DNA from: Burkholderiaceae bacterium
GTDB lineage: Bacteria > Pseudomonadota > Gammaproteobacteria > Burkholderiales > Burkholderiaceae_E
Length of the DNA: 63,560 bases
Assembly (NCBI GenBank): GCA_021463505.1
Contig: JAJTYR010000018.1
Coordinates: 1 to 63,560, forward strand
Direction of reading: 5' to 3'
The number at the start of each line of letters is the position of its first letter. The first letter of the stretch is position 1. Below the pieces are notes generated by a model, which saw only the letters and a program-made list of their open reading frames with translations, was not told the origin of the DNA and searched no databases. Of this stretch, positions 1 through 6,661 are shown piece after piece. The translations under genes were made by a program, and so were the position numbers.

Positions 1-1
1 G

Positions 2-46
2 AGCATGAGTTGGAAAAAGTCCACCGCTGGTGGCGCAGGTGGCTAA
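2..46 (+). CDS. C-terminal tail of a preceding cassette gene (partial)
   Basis: An open frame enters from the left edge and ends at the TAA at 44-46, giving a short tail ending SMSWKKSTAGGAGG. The stop codon lies inside the first half-site of the attC at 41-109, as is usual for integron cassette genes, whose stop codons often fall in or just before the attC. No function can be read from so short a piece. The frame choice rests only on the position of the stop. Confidence 0.35.
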   Translation, partial: SMSWKKSTAGGAGG

Positions 47-109
47 CCTTTCCATCGAGCGGACGTGTCCCGGCAAGCCGGGTCACGCCGCTCATGTCGA
101 ACGTTAGGT
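41..109 (+). repeat. attC-like integron cassette recombination site 1
   Basis: The right core site is GTTAGGT (103-109), matching the GTTRRRY consensus. The left core is GGCTAAC (41-47), one base off RYYYAAC. Between them is an imperfect inverted repeat: 55-74 pairs with 77-100 around a two-base AA loop (GTCCCGGC with GCCGGGTCAC, AGCGG with CCGCT) with unpaired extra bases. The ...TCGAACGTTAGG ending is typical of cassette attCs. It separates the preceding cassette from the LysE gene. Confidence 0.8.
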
Positions 110-143
110 GTCACTGCCAATACCTGCTGTCTCCGAGGTTCCC

Positions 144-764
144 ATGTTCGAAATCCAAAACTACACCAGCTTTGTACTTGCCGTAATCGTGTTCCAGCTG
201 ATCCCAGGACCCGGCACGATCGCAATCCTCAATGCGACAGCGCGCAATGGAATCCGTGCGGGAAGTGCTGCAGTGCTGGGAACCGTTGCAGGAGACTTTG
301 TCTTCATGGTCGCCGCTGTTGCGGGTTTGGCGGCCATCATGCATTCCAATCCGGTCGTCTTCCAGGCGCTCCAGTGGTTCGGTGCAGCCTACCTCGTGTG
401 GATAGGCATTCAGTTGCTGCGCGCGAAAGTCGAAGGCTCGGCCGTCGTGGCTGAACCCAAGCGCTCGCCCGCCGTGTACTTCCGCCAAGCGTTTGCGGTC
501 AGTCTGACCAATCCGAAAGTCATCTTGTTCTTCGTGTCTTTCTTCCCCCTCTTTCTCACTCCAGATGCATCGCCCGTGACCCTGGGAATCATGATGGCGC
601 ACGTCACGTTGCTCAGCCTGCTCTATCAGGGTCTTCTTGTTCTCCTCGGCAATCGTGTCGCCAACGCCCTTCGCGCCCTGCGGTCAGCCAGAAGGGTCGC
701 CACTCGCCTGGCTGGCATTGCGCTCGTAGGCTTCGGCATCAAGCTCGCCACCAGCAATCGGTGA
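144..764 (+). CDS. LysE family exporter (cassette-borne)
   Basis: A 206-residue inner-membrane protein of the LysE/RhtB family, which exports amino acids and related small metabolites. The N-terminal helix carries the family motif FQLIPGPGTIAIL, followed by ARNGIRAG, and a later TNPKVILFFVSFFPLFL stretch, with about six hydrophobic segments in all. The ATG at 144 is preferred; an in-frame GTG at 108 overlaps the attC core and would add a 12-residue non-hydrophobic leader. It is bracketed by attC-like sites at 41-109 and 766-842, so it is the single gene of one cassette. The substrate cannot be told from sequence. Confidence 0.88.
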   Translation: MFEIQNYTSFVLAVIVFQLIPGPGTIAILNATARNGIRAGSAAVLGTVAGDFVFMVAAVAGLAAIMHSNPVVFQALQWFGAAYLVWIGIQLLRAKVEGSAVVAEPKRSPAVYFRQAFAVSLTNPKVILFFVSFFPLFLTPDASPVTLGIMMAHVTLLSLLYQGLLVLLGNRVANALRALRSARRVATRLAGIALVGFGIKLATSNR

Positions 765-765
765 C

Positions 766-842
766 GCCTGACCCTTCGTGCACCCGACGCACCACAGCCG
801 CCGCCGCCGTCTGCGGCGCGCGGGTGAACTCGAACGTCAGAT
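766..842 (+). repeat. attC-like site 2 with altered core sites
   Basis: The left core is GCCTGAC (766-772) and the right core GTCAGAT (836-842). The inner arms CTTCGTGCACCCG (774-786) and CGGGTGAACTCGAA (821-834) are an imperfect inverted repeat. The AACTCGAACGT ending is the usual attC form, but the recombination triplet reads GTC instead of GTT, with the matching change TAAC to TGAC on the left. Pairing is therefore kept although the consensus is not. It lies exactly between two small cassette-like genes. Confidence 0.6.
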
Positions 843-846
843 TGCC

Positions 847-1344
847 ATGGAAGTTCTGATTCGCCCATTCGAGCAAAGCGATTGGCCAACATTGTGGCCA
901 ATACTCCGCGCCACCTTTGCGAAAGGCGACACCTACACATTCTCGCCGAACGCAACCGAACAGGAAATCTCGGACGCTTGGGTAAAAGCTCCAAAAGCCA
1001 CGTTTGTAGCGTGCGATCAGTCCGGGCAAATTCTTGGCACCTACTACATCAAGGCAAACCAGTCGGGCCACGGCGACCATGTGAGCAACTGTGGCTTCGT
1101 GGTCTCGGAGTTGGCGCGTGGCTATGGCGTCGCATCCACCATGTGCCAGCACGCCCAGTCCACAGCAGTAAAGCTGGGTTTCCTGGCCATGCAGTTCAAC
1201 TTCGTGGTTTCGACAAATTCCGGAGCCGTTCGGCTGTGGCAAAAGTTGGGCTTCGACGTTGTGGGCACCCTTCCACAGGCCTTTCGTCATCCTCAGCACG
1301 GCCTCGTCGATGCGTATGTGATGTATAAATGGCTGGCAATCTGA
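847..1344 (+). CDS. GNAT family N-acetyltransferase (cassette-borne)
   Basis: A 165-residue soluble acetyltransferase. The acetyl-CoA pyrophosphate loop is seen as RGYGVAS at residues 91-97, preceded by the beta strand CGFVVSELA. The C-terminal motif NSGAVRLWQKLGF (about 127-139) followed by FDVVGTLPQAF is typical of GNAT motif B. The start at ATG 847 lies 5 nt after the attC-2 right core, as expected for a cassette gene. The acceptor substrate is unknown; such cassette acetyltransferases can act on small toxins, drugs or polyamines. A longer frame from 778 would run through the attC and is not preferred. Confidence 0.88.
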   Translation: MEVLIRPFEQSDWPTLWPILRATFAKGDTYTFSPNATEQEISDAWVKAPKATFVACDQSGQILGTYYIKANQSGHGDHVSNCGFVVSELARGYGVASTMCQHAQSTAVKLGFLAMQFNFVVSTNSGAVRLWQKLGFDVVGTLPQAFRHPQHGLVDAYVMYKWLAI

Positions 1345-1350
1345 CTATTC

Positions 1351-1408
1351 GGTTAACCGGATGCTCACCCGCTGCGCGGGCTCGCGCCGATTACCTCGAG
1401 CGTTATGC
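1351..1408 (+). repeat. probable attC site 3 (degenerate)
   Basis: Left core GGTTAAC (1351-1357) and right core GTTATGC (1402-1408) flank a GC-rich region with an inner hairpin CCCGC-TGC-GCGGG. The terminal ACCTCGAGCGTTATGCC resembles the usual attC right end (AACTCGAGCGTTATGCC). Pairing of the outer arms is weaker than in sites 1 and 4 (GCTC at 1363 with GAGC at 1398). It sits just after the GNAT stop and just before hicA, where a cassette junction is expected. Confidence 0.5.
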
Positions 1409-1424
1409 CCCTTTGATACAGCGC

Positions 1425-1622
1425 ATGCCACCGAAGATCAGGGAGCTTGTCGCGGACCTCGAAGCAGCCGGGTTCACAGACCGGGGCGGAAAGGGAAGTC
1501 ATCGAAACTTCGTGCATCCGAAAGTCAGTCGGCCAATCACGGTTTCCGGCCAGTCCGGGAGCGATGCGAAGCAATATCAGCCTCGTGCAGTCAAGCTTGC
1601 GATTCAGGAGCCCAGGAAATGA
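1425..1622 (+). CDS. hicA: HicA-type mRNA interferase toxin
   Basis: A 65-residue protein with the double-stranded-RNA-binding-like HicA fold: MPPKIRELVADLEAAGF, then GGKGSHRNFVHP, with the catalytic His at residue 26 in GSH, and a C-terminal PITVSGQSG strand. HicA toxins cleave mRNA and are held inactive by HicB. ATG 1425 is chosen since upstream in-frame sequence lies in the attC and does not resemble HicA. The ATGA overlap with the next gene shows translational coupling. It belongs to the third cassette, a typical toxin-antitoxin cassette. Confidence 0.9.
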   Translation: MPPKIRELVADLEAAGFTDRGGKGSHRNFVHPKVSRPITVSGQSGSDAKQYQPRAVKLAIQEPRK

Positions 1623-1858
1623 AAGCCTCTGCCCGTTACGCAAAGATCGTGGAATGGTCGGACGAGGATCAGTGTTACGTCGGCAGTTCACCGGGACTGG
1701 TGTACGGCGGGTGCCACGGCGACGATGAGACGGCGGTGTTCCAGGAGCTTATCGAGATCGTGGAAGAAGCGATCGCTCTGTACGAGACCGAGGGGCGGTC
1801 GTTGCCTCCGCCGACCTCGGGCAAGGACTACGCGAACAAGATGCAGCACGTGGCATAA
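1619..1858 (+). CDS. hicB: HicB-type antitoxin
   Basis: A 79-residue HicB-like protein. The N-terminal partial RNase-H-like domain reads YAKIVEWSDEDQCYVGSSPGL, followed by HGDDETAVFQELIEIVEEAI and a C-terminal LPPPTSGKDY. It is short for the family and has no visible DNA-binding domain (no HTH or ribbon-helix-helix after residue 70), so it probably only masks the toxin. Its ATG overlaps the hicA stop by 4 nt. Its TAA stop (1856-1858) lies in the left core of attC 4, as usual for cassette genes. Confidence 0.88.
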   Translation: MKASARYAKIVEWSDEDQCYVGSSPGLVYGGCHGDDETAVFQELIEIVEEAIALYETEGRSLPPPTSGKDYANKMQHVA

Positions 1859-1949
1859 CAGGTCGCTGAAGCGGACACTTGACCCGTCGGCCCGTCCGCT
1901 ACCGCGGTCGGTCCGCCGCCTCGAGTGCCGCTCGACTTCGACGTTAGCC
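1853..1949 (+). repeat. attC-like integron site 4
   Basis: The left core is GCATAAC (1853-1859) and the right core GTTAGCC (1943-1949). Outer arms AGGTCGCTGAAGCGG (1860-1874) and CCGCTCGACTTCGAC (1928-1942) are near-complementary with the single-base bulges expected of an attC. The inner part holds further GC-rich pairing. The overall layout TAAC-arm-loop-arm-GTTAG is that of a medium-length attC of about 97 bp. It joins the hicAB cassette to the next toxin-antitoxin pair. Confidence 0.75.
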
Positions 1950-1999
1950 AGCGGCAATACGAGCTTGCCTGGTCCGTATCCCAGGCGATACAGTGGCCC

Positions 2000-2293
2000 G
2001 TGCTCGAAATCCGCCAGACCCGGACCTATGCCTCCTGGTTTGCTGGCCTGCGAGATCGCGACGCGAAGGTGCGCATCGACATTCGCATCCGCCGCCTGTC
2101 CCTCGGCAATCCGGGTGATGTCAGGCCAGTCGGCGAGGGTGTCTCAGCGCTGCGCGTAGACCATGGGCCCGGCTATCGCGTGTACTTCACTCGAGGAGGA
2201 AACGAGTACGTGCTGGCTGGCGGTAGCAAGGCGAGTCAAGACCGGGATATCCGCCAAGCCAGGGCGCTCGCGCGCGAGCTCCAGGAGTCGTAA
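2000..2293 (+). CDS. RelE/ParE-superfamily toxin (HigB-like, addiction-module killer type)
   Basis: A 97-residue protein with the layout of the small 'addiction module killer' toxins: VLEIRQTRTYASWFAGLRD, the core RIRRLSLGNPGDVRPVGEG, ALRVDHGPGYRVYFTRGG and a C-terminal ASQDRDIRQARALA. These act on ribosome-bound mRNA. The GTG at 2000 puts the start where this family begins; an in-frame GTG at 1925 lies inside attC 4 and would add 25 unlike residues. The stop overlaps the antitoxin start by one base (TAATG). The toxin-first order is the HigBA layout. Confidence 0.87.
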   Translation: MLEIRQTRTYASWFAGLRDRDAKVRIDIRIRRLSLGNPGDVRPVGEGVSALRVDHGPGYRVYFTRGGNEYVLAGGSKASQDRDIRQARALARELQES

Positions 2294-2601
2294 TGTCCAG
2301 GACAGTCACTTCACCGTGGGATCCGGCCGAACACCTCAATACAGAGGAGGGCATGGCTGCCTGCCTCGAGGCTGCGCTCGAGGAAGGTGATTCCGCTCTT
2401 GTCGCAGCGGCGCTTGGCGACATCGCGCGGGCCAAAGGCATGTCCAGGGTCGCGCGAGAAGCCGGTCTCGGTAGGGAAAGCCTGTACAAGGCTCTCTCTT
2501 CCGATGGCAATCCAGAGTTCGCCACTATCCTGAAGGTCGTCGCCGCCCTGGGCCTGCAACTGCACGCGGCACCGGCAAGCGAGAAGGCCGCTGGCTCCTG
2601 A
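2293..2601 (+). CDS. HigA-like HTH antitoxin
   Basis: A 102-residue partner of the preceding toxin. It begins SRTVTSPWDPAEHLNTEEGMAACLEAALEEGD, typical of the addiction-module antidote family, followed by a helix-turn-helix around IARAKGMSRVAREAGLGRESLYKALS (about residues 43-70) and the conserved NPEFATILKVVAALGLQL. It would neutralise the toxin and repress their shared promoter. Start ATG 2293 overlaps the toxin stop. No clear attC follows; the cassette boundary seems lost where transposase debris begins at 2639. Confidence 0.88.
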   Translation: MSRTVTSPWDPAEHLNTEEGMAACLEAALEEGDSALVAAALGDIARAKGMSRVAREAGLGRESLYKALSSDGNPEFATILKVVAALGLQLHAAPASEKAAGS

Positions 2602-2638
2602 GAAACTCCTTCTGCGGTCTCGACTCGCGAGGAGCGCC

Positions 2639-2760
2639 TCATGCCGGTTGTTCTGCCGGAACCATTTTCATGCCGAGTTTGGCCGCGCGTTGTGCCAGTG
2701 CCTGCAGCACGCGCTCGTGGTAGTGCCGCTCATGGCAGTCCTGGCCTTGGTCGGTGAACT
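2639..2760 (-). pseudogene. C-terminal remnant of a transposase-like gene
   Basis: Read on the minus strand, about 40 codons give EFTDQGQDCHERHYHERVL and then QALAQRAAKLGMKMVPAEQPA before a TGA at 2639-2641. The pattern of a basic Y/H-x-x-R-V-L, R-A-x-x-L-G and terminal P-E-x-P resembles the last residues of some insertion-sequence transposases. The 5' part is missing. It lies where the cassette array ends, so it probably marks an old insertion or deletion. Family assignment is uncertain. Confidence 0.35.
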
Positions 2761-2790
2761 CCCCCCGGATCAATCGCACACGGCGTTGCC

Positions 2791-3999
2791 ATGACCAGGA
2801 CGACTCACCTTCACCCTTCCGACCTTCGTGGATTCGCGCGGCTCGCCACGGGTGCGACCGCAGGTCTGGCGGATCTCGTGGAAGCCATGCATCACACGAT
2901 CGTCCGTCCCCTTGGCAGCGCGAGCAGGCAACCGCCCGACCGCATGGGCGGCATCCCGGGCCTGGTCTACGGGAGTGTGCGCGGCGTCACGCGCCTGGTG
3001 GGCGGAGGTCTGGATGTCCTCCTCGCCCAGCTTCGGCCGACGCTCACGGGCCGGACTTCGTCGCCCGAGCGCGAGGCCGTACTGGCCGCGCTGAACGGCG
3101 TACTGGGCGACTACCTGGTTGCGAGCGGCAATCCGCTGGCCATCCCCATGAGCCTGCGGCGCGATGGCCGGTCTCTCGTGCTCGGGGCGGAGGCGCTGGC
3201 GGCGACGATTCCGCGGGCGAGCGGCAGGCTGGCCGTGCTGGTGCACGGCCTGTGCATGAATGATCTGCACTGGAATCGTGACGGGCACAACCACGGGGCA
3301 GCCCTCGCCCGGGACCTTGGCTACACGCCTCTCTATCTCCACTACAACACCGGCCTTCACACGTCCACCAATGGGCGTGCGCTCGCCGACCTGCTCGAGG
3401 TTCTCCTGAAGCAATGGCACGCTCCGGTTACGGAGTTGGCGCTCGTCGCCCACAGCATGGGCGGGTTGGTGGTCCGCAGCGCTTGCCACTACGGTGCAGC
3501 CGCAGGCCACGATTGGCCGCAGCAGCTGCGCAAACTCGTTTTCCTCGGTACGCCTCACCACGGTGCACCGCTGGAGCGCGGCGGCAACTGGTTCGAGGTG
3601 ATCCTGGGCGTGACCCCCTATGCCAGGCCGTTCGCGCGGCTGGGAAAGATCCGCAGCGCCGGCATCACCGACCTGCGTTACGGCAACGTGCTGGACGAGG
3701 ACTGGGAGGGCCGCGACCGGTTCGCGCGCGGCCGCGACACCCGCCAATCCGTGCCGCTGCCAGACGGTGTGCGTAGCTACGCGATGGCCGCGACGACCGG
3801 CACCAGGTCCGGCGACGTCCGTGACCGTCTCGTGGGTGACGGACTCGTCCCCGTGAGCAGCGCACTGGGGCGTCACAGGGATCCGCGACGCTCGCTGTCG
3901 TTTCCGGAGGAGCGGCAGTGGATCGGCCACGGCATGAACCACCTGGACCTGCTCGGTCGACCCGAAGTCTCGGAGCAGATCGTGCGATGGTTTGCGTAG
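2791..3999 (+). CDS. alpha/beta hydrolase, PGAP1/lipase-like
   Basis: A 402-residue soluble hydrolase. The strand-loop LAVLVHGLCMNDLHW (about 147-161) gives the oxyanion-hole HG motif, and the nucleophile elbow AHSMGG is at 220-225 (Ser222). KLVFLGTPHHGAPLERGG follows as in lipase/PGAP1-like esterases. The likely acid is in VGDGLVPVSSALG and the catalytic His in the C-terminal GHGMNHLDLL. The first 130 residues are a helical extension (GFARLATGATAGLADLVEAM) of unknown role. No signal peptide is visible. It stands alone on the plus strand between transposase debris and a broken gene. Substrate is unknown; a carboxylester is likely. Confidence 0.82.
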   Translation: MTRTTHLHPSDLRGFARLATGATAGLADLVEAMHHTIVRPLGSASRQPPDRMGGIPGLVYGSVRGVTRLVGGGLDVLLAQLRPTLTGRTSSPEREAVLAALNGVLGDYLVASGNPLAIPMSLRRDGRSLVLGAEALAATIPRASGRLAVLVHGLCMNDLHWNRDGHNHGAALARDLGYTPLYLHYNTGLHTSTNGRALADLLEVLLKQWHAPVTELALVAHSMGGLVVRSACHYGAAAGHDWPQQLRKLVFLGTPHHGAPLERGGNWFEVILGVTPYARPFARLGKIRSAGITDLRYGNVLDEDWEGRDRFARGRDTRQSVPLPDGVRSYAMAATTGTRSGDVRDRLVGDGLVPVSSALGRHRDPRRSLSFPEERQWIGHGMNHLDLLGRPEVSEQIVRWFA

Positions 4000-4029
4000 A
4001 CGGCCCTCTGCGATAGCCTCGCCAGAGCC

Positions 4030-4560
4030 ATGTCGACGACCGCTGCCGTCGAATCCCTGTCCGCGGAGCAGCGCGAACTCCGGGACAGGGTCTGTCGACT
4101 GCGGGAGCACTCGCGAGGCCGCGACCGCTTTGTCATCGATGCAGCCATTCACCCGCAGTATGTCGGGTGGGAGCAGTTCATCGTCGAGGCCTTGCGCGAC
4201 GCCCGGGCCTTGACCGTCTCCCTCGTGGCGGAGCAGGACGGCAGGATCGTGGGTCCTGTCGCGGTGTCGCCGGTTTCGATTTCGGACGGCACGTCCGCTA
4301 CGTCCGACACGTCCGACACGTCCGACGCTTCCAGCGCTTCCCGCTGGGTCCGGCTCGGGCCCACCTCGGTGGCGCCCGAATGTCAGCGGCAGGGCATCGG
4401 CAGCCTGCTGATACAGGCGGCATTGCGTCGGCTGCGAGAGGCGCGTATTTCCTGGCGTTACCGCTGGCGTCGTGCCAGGGGTCGTCGGGGTCACCTTCTG
4501 GCACGTCGCCGCCTCGCGGCGTCGTGACCTACCATGAAGCATTCGACGCGACAGGTCCCG
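4030..4560 (+). pseudogene. broken GNAT acetyltransferase with repeat expansion
   Basis: The first frame encodes EQFIVEALRDARALTVSLVA, then VGPVAVSPVSISDGT, then LGPTSVAPECQRQGIGSLLI, which is the GNAT core with the acetyl-CoA loop QRQGIGS. After LRRLREA the frame is lost. The family's C-terminal pieces AYFLALPL and VVTYHEAFDA appear in another frame (about 4440-4551), while the usual middle segment (G-D-P-x-YY-x-x-FGF) is missing. A tandem 9-bp repeat (4291-4326) has added SATSDTSDTSDAS in the loop before RWVRLGP. Deletion plus frameshift make function unlikely. Confidence 0.7.
4291..4326 (+). repeat. 9-bp tandem repeat, four units
   Basis: Four copies of ACGTCCGAC (the first ends GCT) run head to tail and encode TSA/TSD triplets. 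They lie inside the broken acetyltransferase, in a surface loop between two core strands. Such in-frame expansion suggests replication slippage in a sequence no longer under selection. Confidence 0.85.
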
Positions 4561-4565
4561 AACCT

Positions 4566-4931
4566 ATGCAGCCGGCCATTCTTTCCTGCGACCCGGGCAA
4601 GGAATTCCTCACGGAGGAGCGCTGCCACATCACCGAGTTGTCGAACTCGCCGGCGGATGAAGCGCTGTCCGTGGCCCTGGCCAGGGTCGAGCCGGGCGTG
4701 GCCACGCGGTGGCATCGCCTGCGGGACACGACCGAGCGCTACGTGATCCTTTCCGGACAAGGTCTCGTGGAAGTCGGAGAACTGCCGCCGCGCATCGTGG
4801 CCCGCAACGATGTCGTCGTCATTCCGCCCGGTTGCCGCCAGCGAATCACGAATTGCGGCACCGAGGATCTGGTGTTCCACGCGCTGTGCACGCCGCGGTT
4901 TCGGGCTGCGGCTTACGAGGATTCCGAGTGA
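4566..4931 (+). CDS. small cupin-domain protein
   Basis: A 121-residue single-domain cupin. Motif 1 reads ATRWHRLRDTTERYVILSGQGLVEVG and motif 2 DVVVIPPGCRQRITNCGTEDLVF, giving the beta-barrel with H, E and C/H candidates. The usual second His of motif 1 (HxH) is Leu here. ATG 4566 is chosen because upstream in-frame residues (VVTYHEAFDA) belong to the decayed acetyltransferase, so the two are now joined in one open frame. No partner gene suggests its substrate; a small-molecule-binding or isomerase role is possible. Confidence 0.7.
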   Translation: MQPAILSCDPGKEFLTEERCHITELSNSPADEALSVALARVEPGVATRWHRLRDTTERYVILSGQGLVEVGELPPRIVARNDVVVIPPGCRQRITNCGTEDLVFHALCTPRFRAAAYEDSE

Positions 4932-4941
4932 GGAGCCAACC

Positions 4942-5043
4942 GTGCAGACATACCTGAACACCGTCGATGACCGGCAAGTCGGGTCGCAGCCGACCTCCGA
5001 GTCGATCAACCCTGCCGCGGGCGAAGCGCCCGGGCGCCGGTGA
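4942..5043 (+). pseudogene. possible aldehyde dehydrogenase N-terminal relic
   Basis: Frame from GTG 4942 to TGA 5041-5043 reads MQTYLNTVDDRQVG then SESINPAAGEAPGRR. The INPA-T/A-GE signature is the opening motif of NAD(P)-dependent aldehyde dehydrogenases; the remaining 450 residues are absent. A GAGGAG Shine-Dalgarno-like stretch precedes it. It may be a real short ORF, but the motif and the decayed neighbourhood favour a relic. Confidence 0.3.
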
Positions 5044-5127
5044 TCCGCATCAGGAAACAGGCGTCCTGACGTCGCTGCGGCGTCAGCACGCCGGCAGGGG
5101 GGGCGAATGGCGAGGGGCGAGGGACGC

Positions 5128-5757
5128 ATGAGCATTGCGTGGCCTGCGATCGACAGGCACCGTCTGGCGGGGCTGCAGGACGGTGTGTACAGCATCGCGA
5201 TGACGCTGCTGGTACTCGAACTGCGGCTACCGTCGCTGGGCGAGCCCCTGACCGATGCGCTGCTCTGGTCCGCGCTGGCCTCGACCTGGCCCCGCCTGCT
5301 CACCTGGTTGCTGTCGTTCTGGGTGCTGGCGATCTTCTGGATCGGCGACGTCCGGACGCTGGCGACTCTCGCCGCGCTGGATCGCTGGCTGCTCCGCCTC
5401 GGACTGTGGCGATTGGCGCTCGTCAGCCTGCTGCCGTTCTCGTCGGCGCTGATCGGCGAGCACGGAAACCTCGCGCCCGCCGCGGCCGTCTATGCGGCAC
5501 ACCTCTTTCTGCTCGCGCTGGCCGAAGCCGTGCGGCACCTGTACCTGCGCGGGCATCCGGCGATCGTCACGTGGCCGGACCCTGCGGCGAAGGCCGATGC
5601 CGCAGTGCGCGCCGTGTCGACGCTCGTCTGCACCGCCGCGGCGTTCGGGCTGGCCTTCGTCGCGCCTGGCTACAACATGCTCGCGTTGCTGCCGATCCTC
5701 GTGCTCGGGCTCTTTCGGCGCTTCCGGCGAACTGTGTCCAGTGGGGGCGCGGGCTGA
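5128..5757 (+). CDS. TMEM175/DUF1211-like potassium channel family membrane protein
   Basis: A 209-residue integral membrane protein with about six hydrophobic segments. The first helix RLAGLQDGVYSIAMTLLVLEL fits the TMEM175/DUF1211 signature, in which R-x-x-x-x-DG-V/F-x-x-I-x-x-T-L-L-V-L-E-L lines the pore. The ATG at 5128 is preferred since GAGGGAC lies just upstream; ATG 5107 would add seven polar residues. Bacterial relatives conduct K+ as multimers. Here Tyr replaces the usual Phe after DGV. It stands alone, so its physiological role is open. Confidence 0.75.
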   Translation: MSIAWPAIDRHRLAGLQDGVYSIAMTLLVLELRLPSLGEPLTDALLWSALASTWPRLLTWLLSFWVLAIFWIGDVRTLATLAALDRWLLRLGLWRLALVSLLPFSSALIGEHGNLAPAAAVYAAHLFLLALAEAVRHLYLRGHPAIVTWPDPAAKADAAVRAVSTLVCTAAAFGLAFVAPGYNMLALLPILVLGLFRRFRRTVSSGGAG

Positions 5758-5833
5758 TCGCAGCGTGCCTTCTTCGCCGGTGGCGCGTGCCGAGTGCCGG
5801 ACGCGCCGCGGCGACGCAATCGCGACGACGTTC

Positions 5834-6445
5834 TCAGCCGCGAAGGGGCAGCGCAACCCCGATCGCGACGAACACGCCACCACAGGTCTGGTTGAAGCGT
5901 CGGCCGACGCGCCGCAGCCACGGGCTGATGCGATGCGCCATGCTCGCGATCAGTACCTCGGTGACCACCTCGGTGGCCGCGAAGGTTCCGGCCATCACGA
6001 GGAACTGGACGACGAGACTGCGCGCGGGGTCGATGAATTGCGGCAGGAACGCGGCGAAGAAGAGGATCCCCTTCGGGTTGGTCACGGCCGACAGCAAACC
6101 CTGCCGGAACAGCGACCACGGCGCGCGTGGCGCCGCCGGACCGGGCACCTCGAGGCCGATCGGCGGCGATCGCCAGACCTGGATGCCGAGCCAGACGAGG
6201 TACGCGCCGCCCACCCACTTCATGACCGTCAGCCAGCCGAGCGAGGCCTGAAGCAGCGCGCCGATCCCGAACATCGACAGCGCGATCACGGCGACGAAAC
6301 CGATGGCGCCGCCCGTGATCGTGTACATCGTCTTGCGCCGCCCGTGCAGCGCGCCGTGCGTCAGGGCCAGCAGGCCGTTGGGGCCGGGCGACAGCGACAG
6401 GCCGATCGCCGCCAGCAGATAGATGAGCCACGTGCCGAAGTCCAT
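5834..6445 (-). CDS. LysE family exporter
   Basis: A 203-residue LysE/RhtB-type inner-membrane exporter, distinct from the cassette copy. It shows IGLSLSPGPNGLLALTHGA, the HGRRKTMYTITGGAIGF loop, and TNPKGILFFAAFLPQFI with about six membrane segments. The start at 6445 is preferred, as the frame then opens with MDFGTWLIYLLAA and a GAGGATGG site lies upstream; 6469 would add eight charged residues. It is a single-gene unit convergent with the TMEM175-like gene. The exported compound cannot be deduced. Confidence 0.9.
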   Translation of the reverse strand: MDFGTWLIYLLAAIGLSLSPGPNGLLALTHGALHGRRKTMYTITGGAIGFVAVIALSMFGIGALLQASLGWLTVMKWVGGAYLVWLGIQVWRSPPIGLEVPGPAAPRAPWSLFRQGLLSAVTNPKGILFFAAFLPQFIDPARSLVVQFLVMAGTFAATEVVTEVLIASMAHRISPWLRRVGRRFNQTCGGVFVAIGVALPLRG

Positions 6446-6589
6446 GAGCTGCCATCCTCGCCGCCGCAATCCGGCGGGTCAAGTACCGGGTTGCAGGGGA
6501 AGGGCGAGCGGAGAGCGAGCGCAGAGCTGCCGGGGCGTGGCGCGCGAGGCGCCCGGTATCATGCTCGCTGAACCATGGCCCGCCGGTCC

Positions 6590-6637
6590 GCCGATCCGCT
6601 GACCGCCGATCCGCTGACCGCCGATCCCCCGCTGACC
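6590..6637 (+). repeat. 15-bp tandem repeat upstream of the MazG-like gene
   Basis: Two perfect copies of GCCGATCCGCTGACC (6590-6604, 6605-6619) and a third with a 3-bp insertion (6620-6637). If the in-frame ATG at 6575 were used they would encode ADPLT repeats at the protein N-terminus. A similar GCCGATCCGCTG recurs at 6684 inside the accepted gene. Confidence 0.8.
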
Positions 6638-6661
6638 CGCCGACCGGAGCTCGACGCGACG

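Noticed and set aside
108..143. GTG start for the first LysE gene
   Set aside because: It lies on the attC core and adds a leader not seen in LysE proteins; the ATG at 144 fits the first helix.
2602..2638. Fifth attC after the HigA-like gene
   Set aside because: CTCGACTCGCGAG forms a small hairpin but no GTTRRRY core or long imperfect arms follow; the transposase remnant starts at once.
6575..6661. Longer MazG-like protein including ADPLT repeats
   Set aside because: The extra residues come only from a tandem DNA repeat, and the family starts near the DPLRELALALRRFADERDW region. It cannot be fully excluded.
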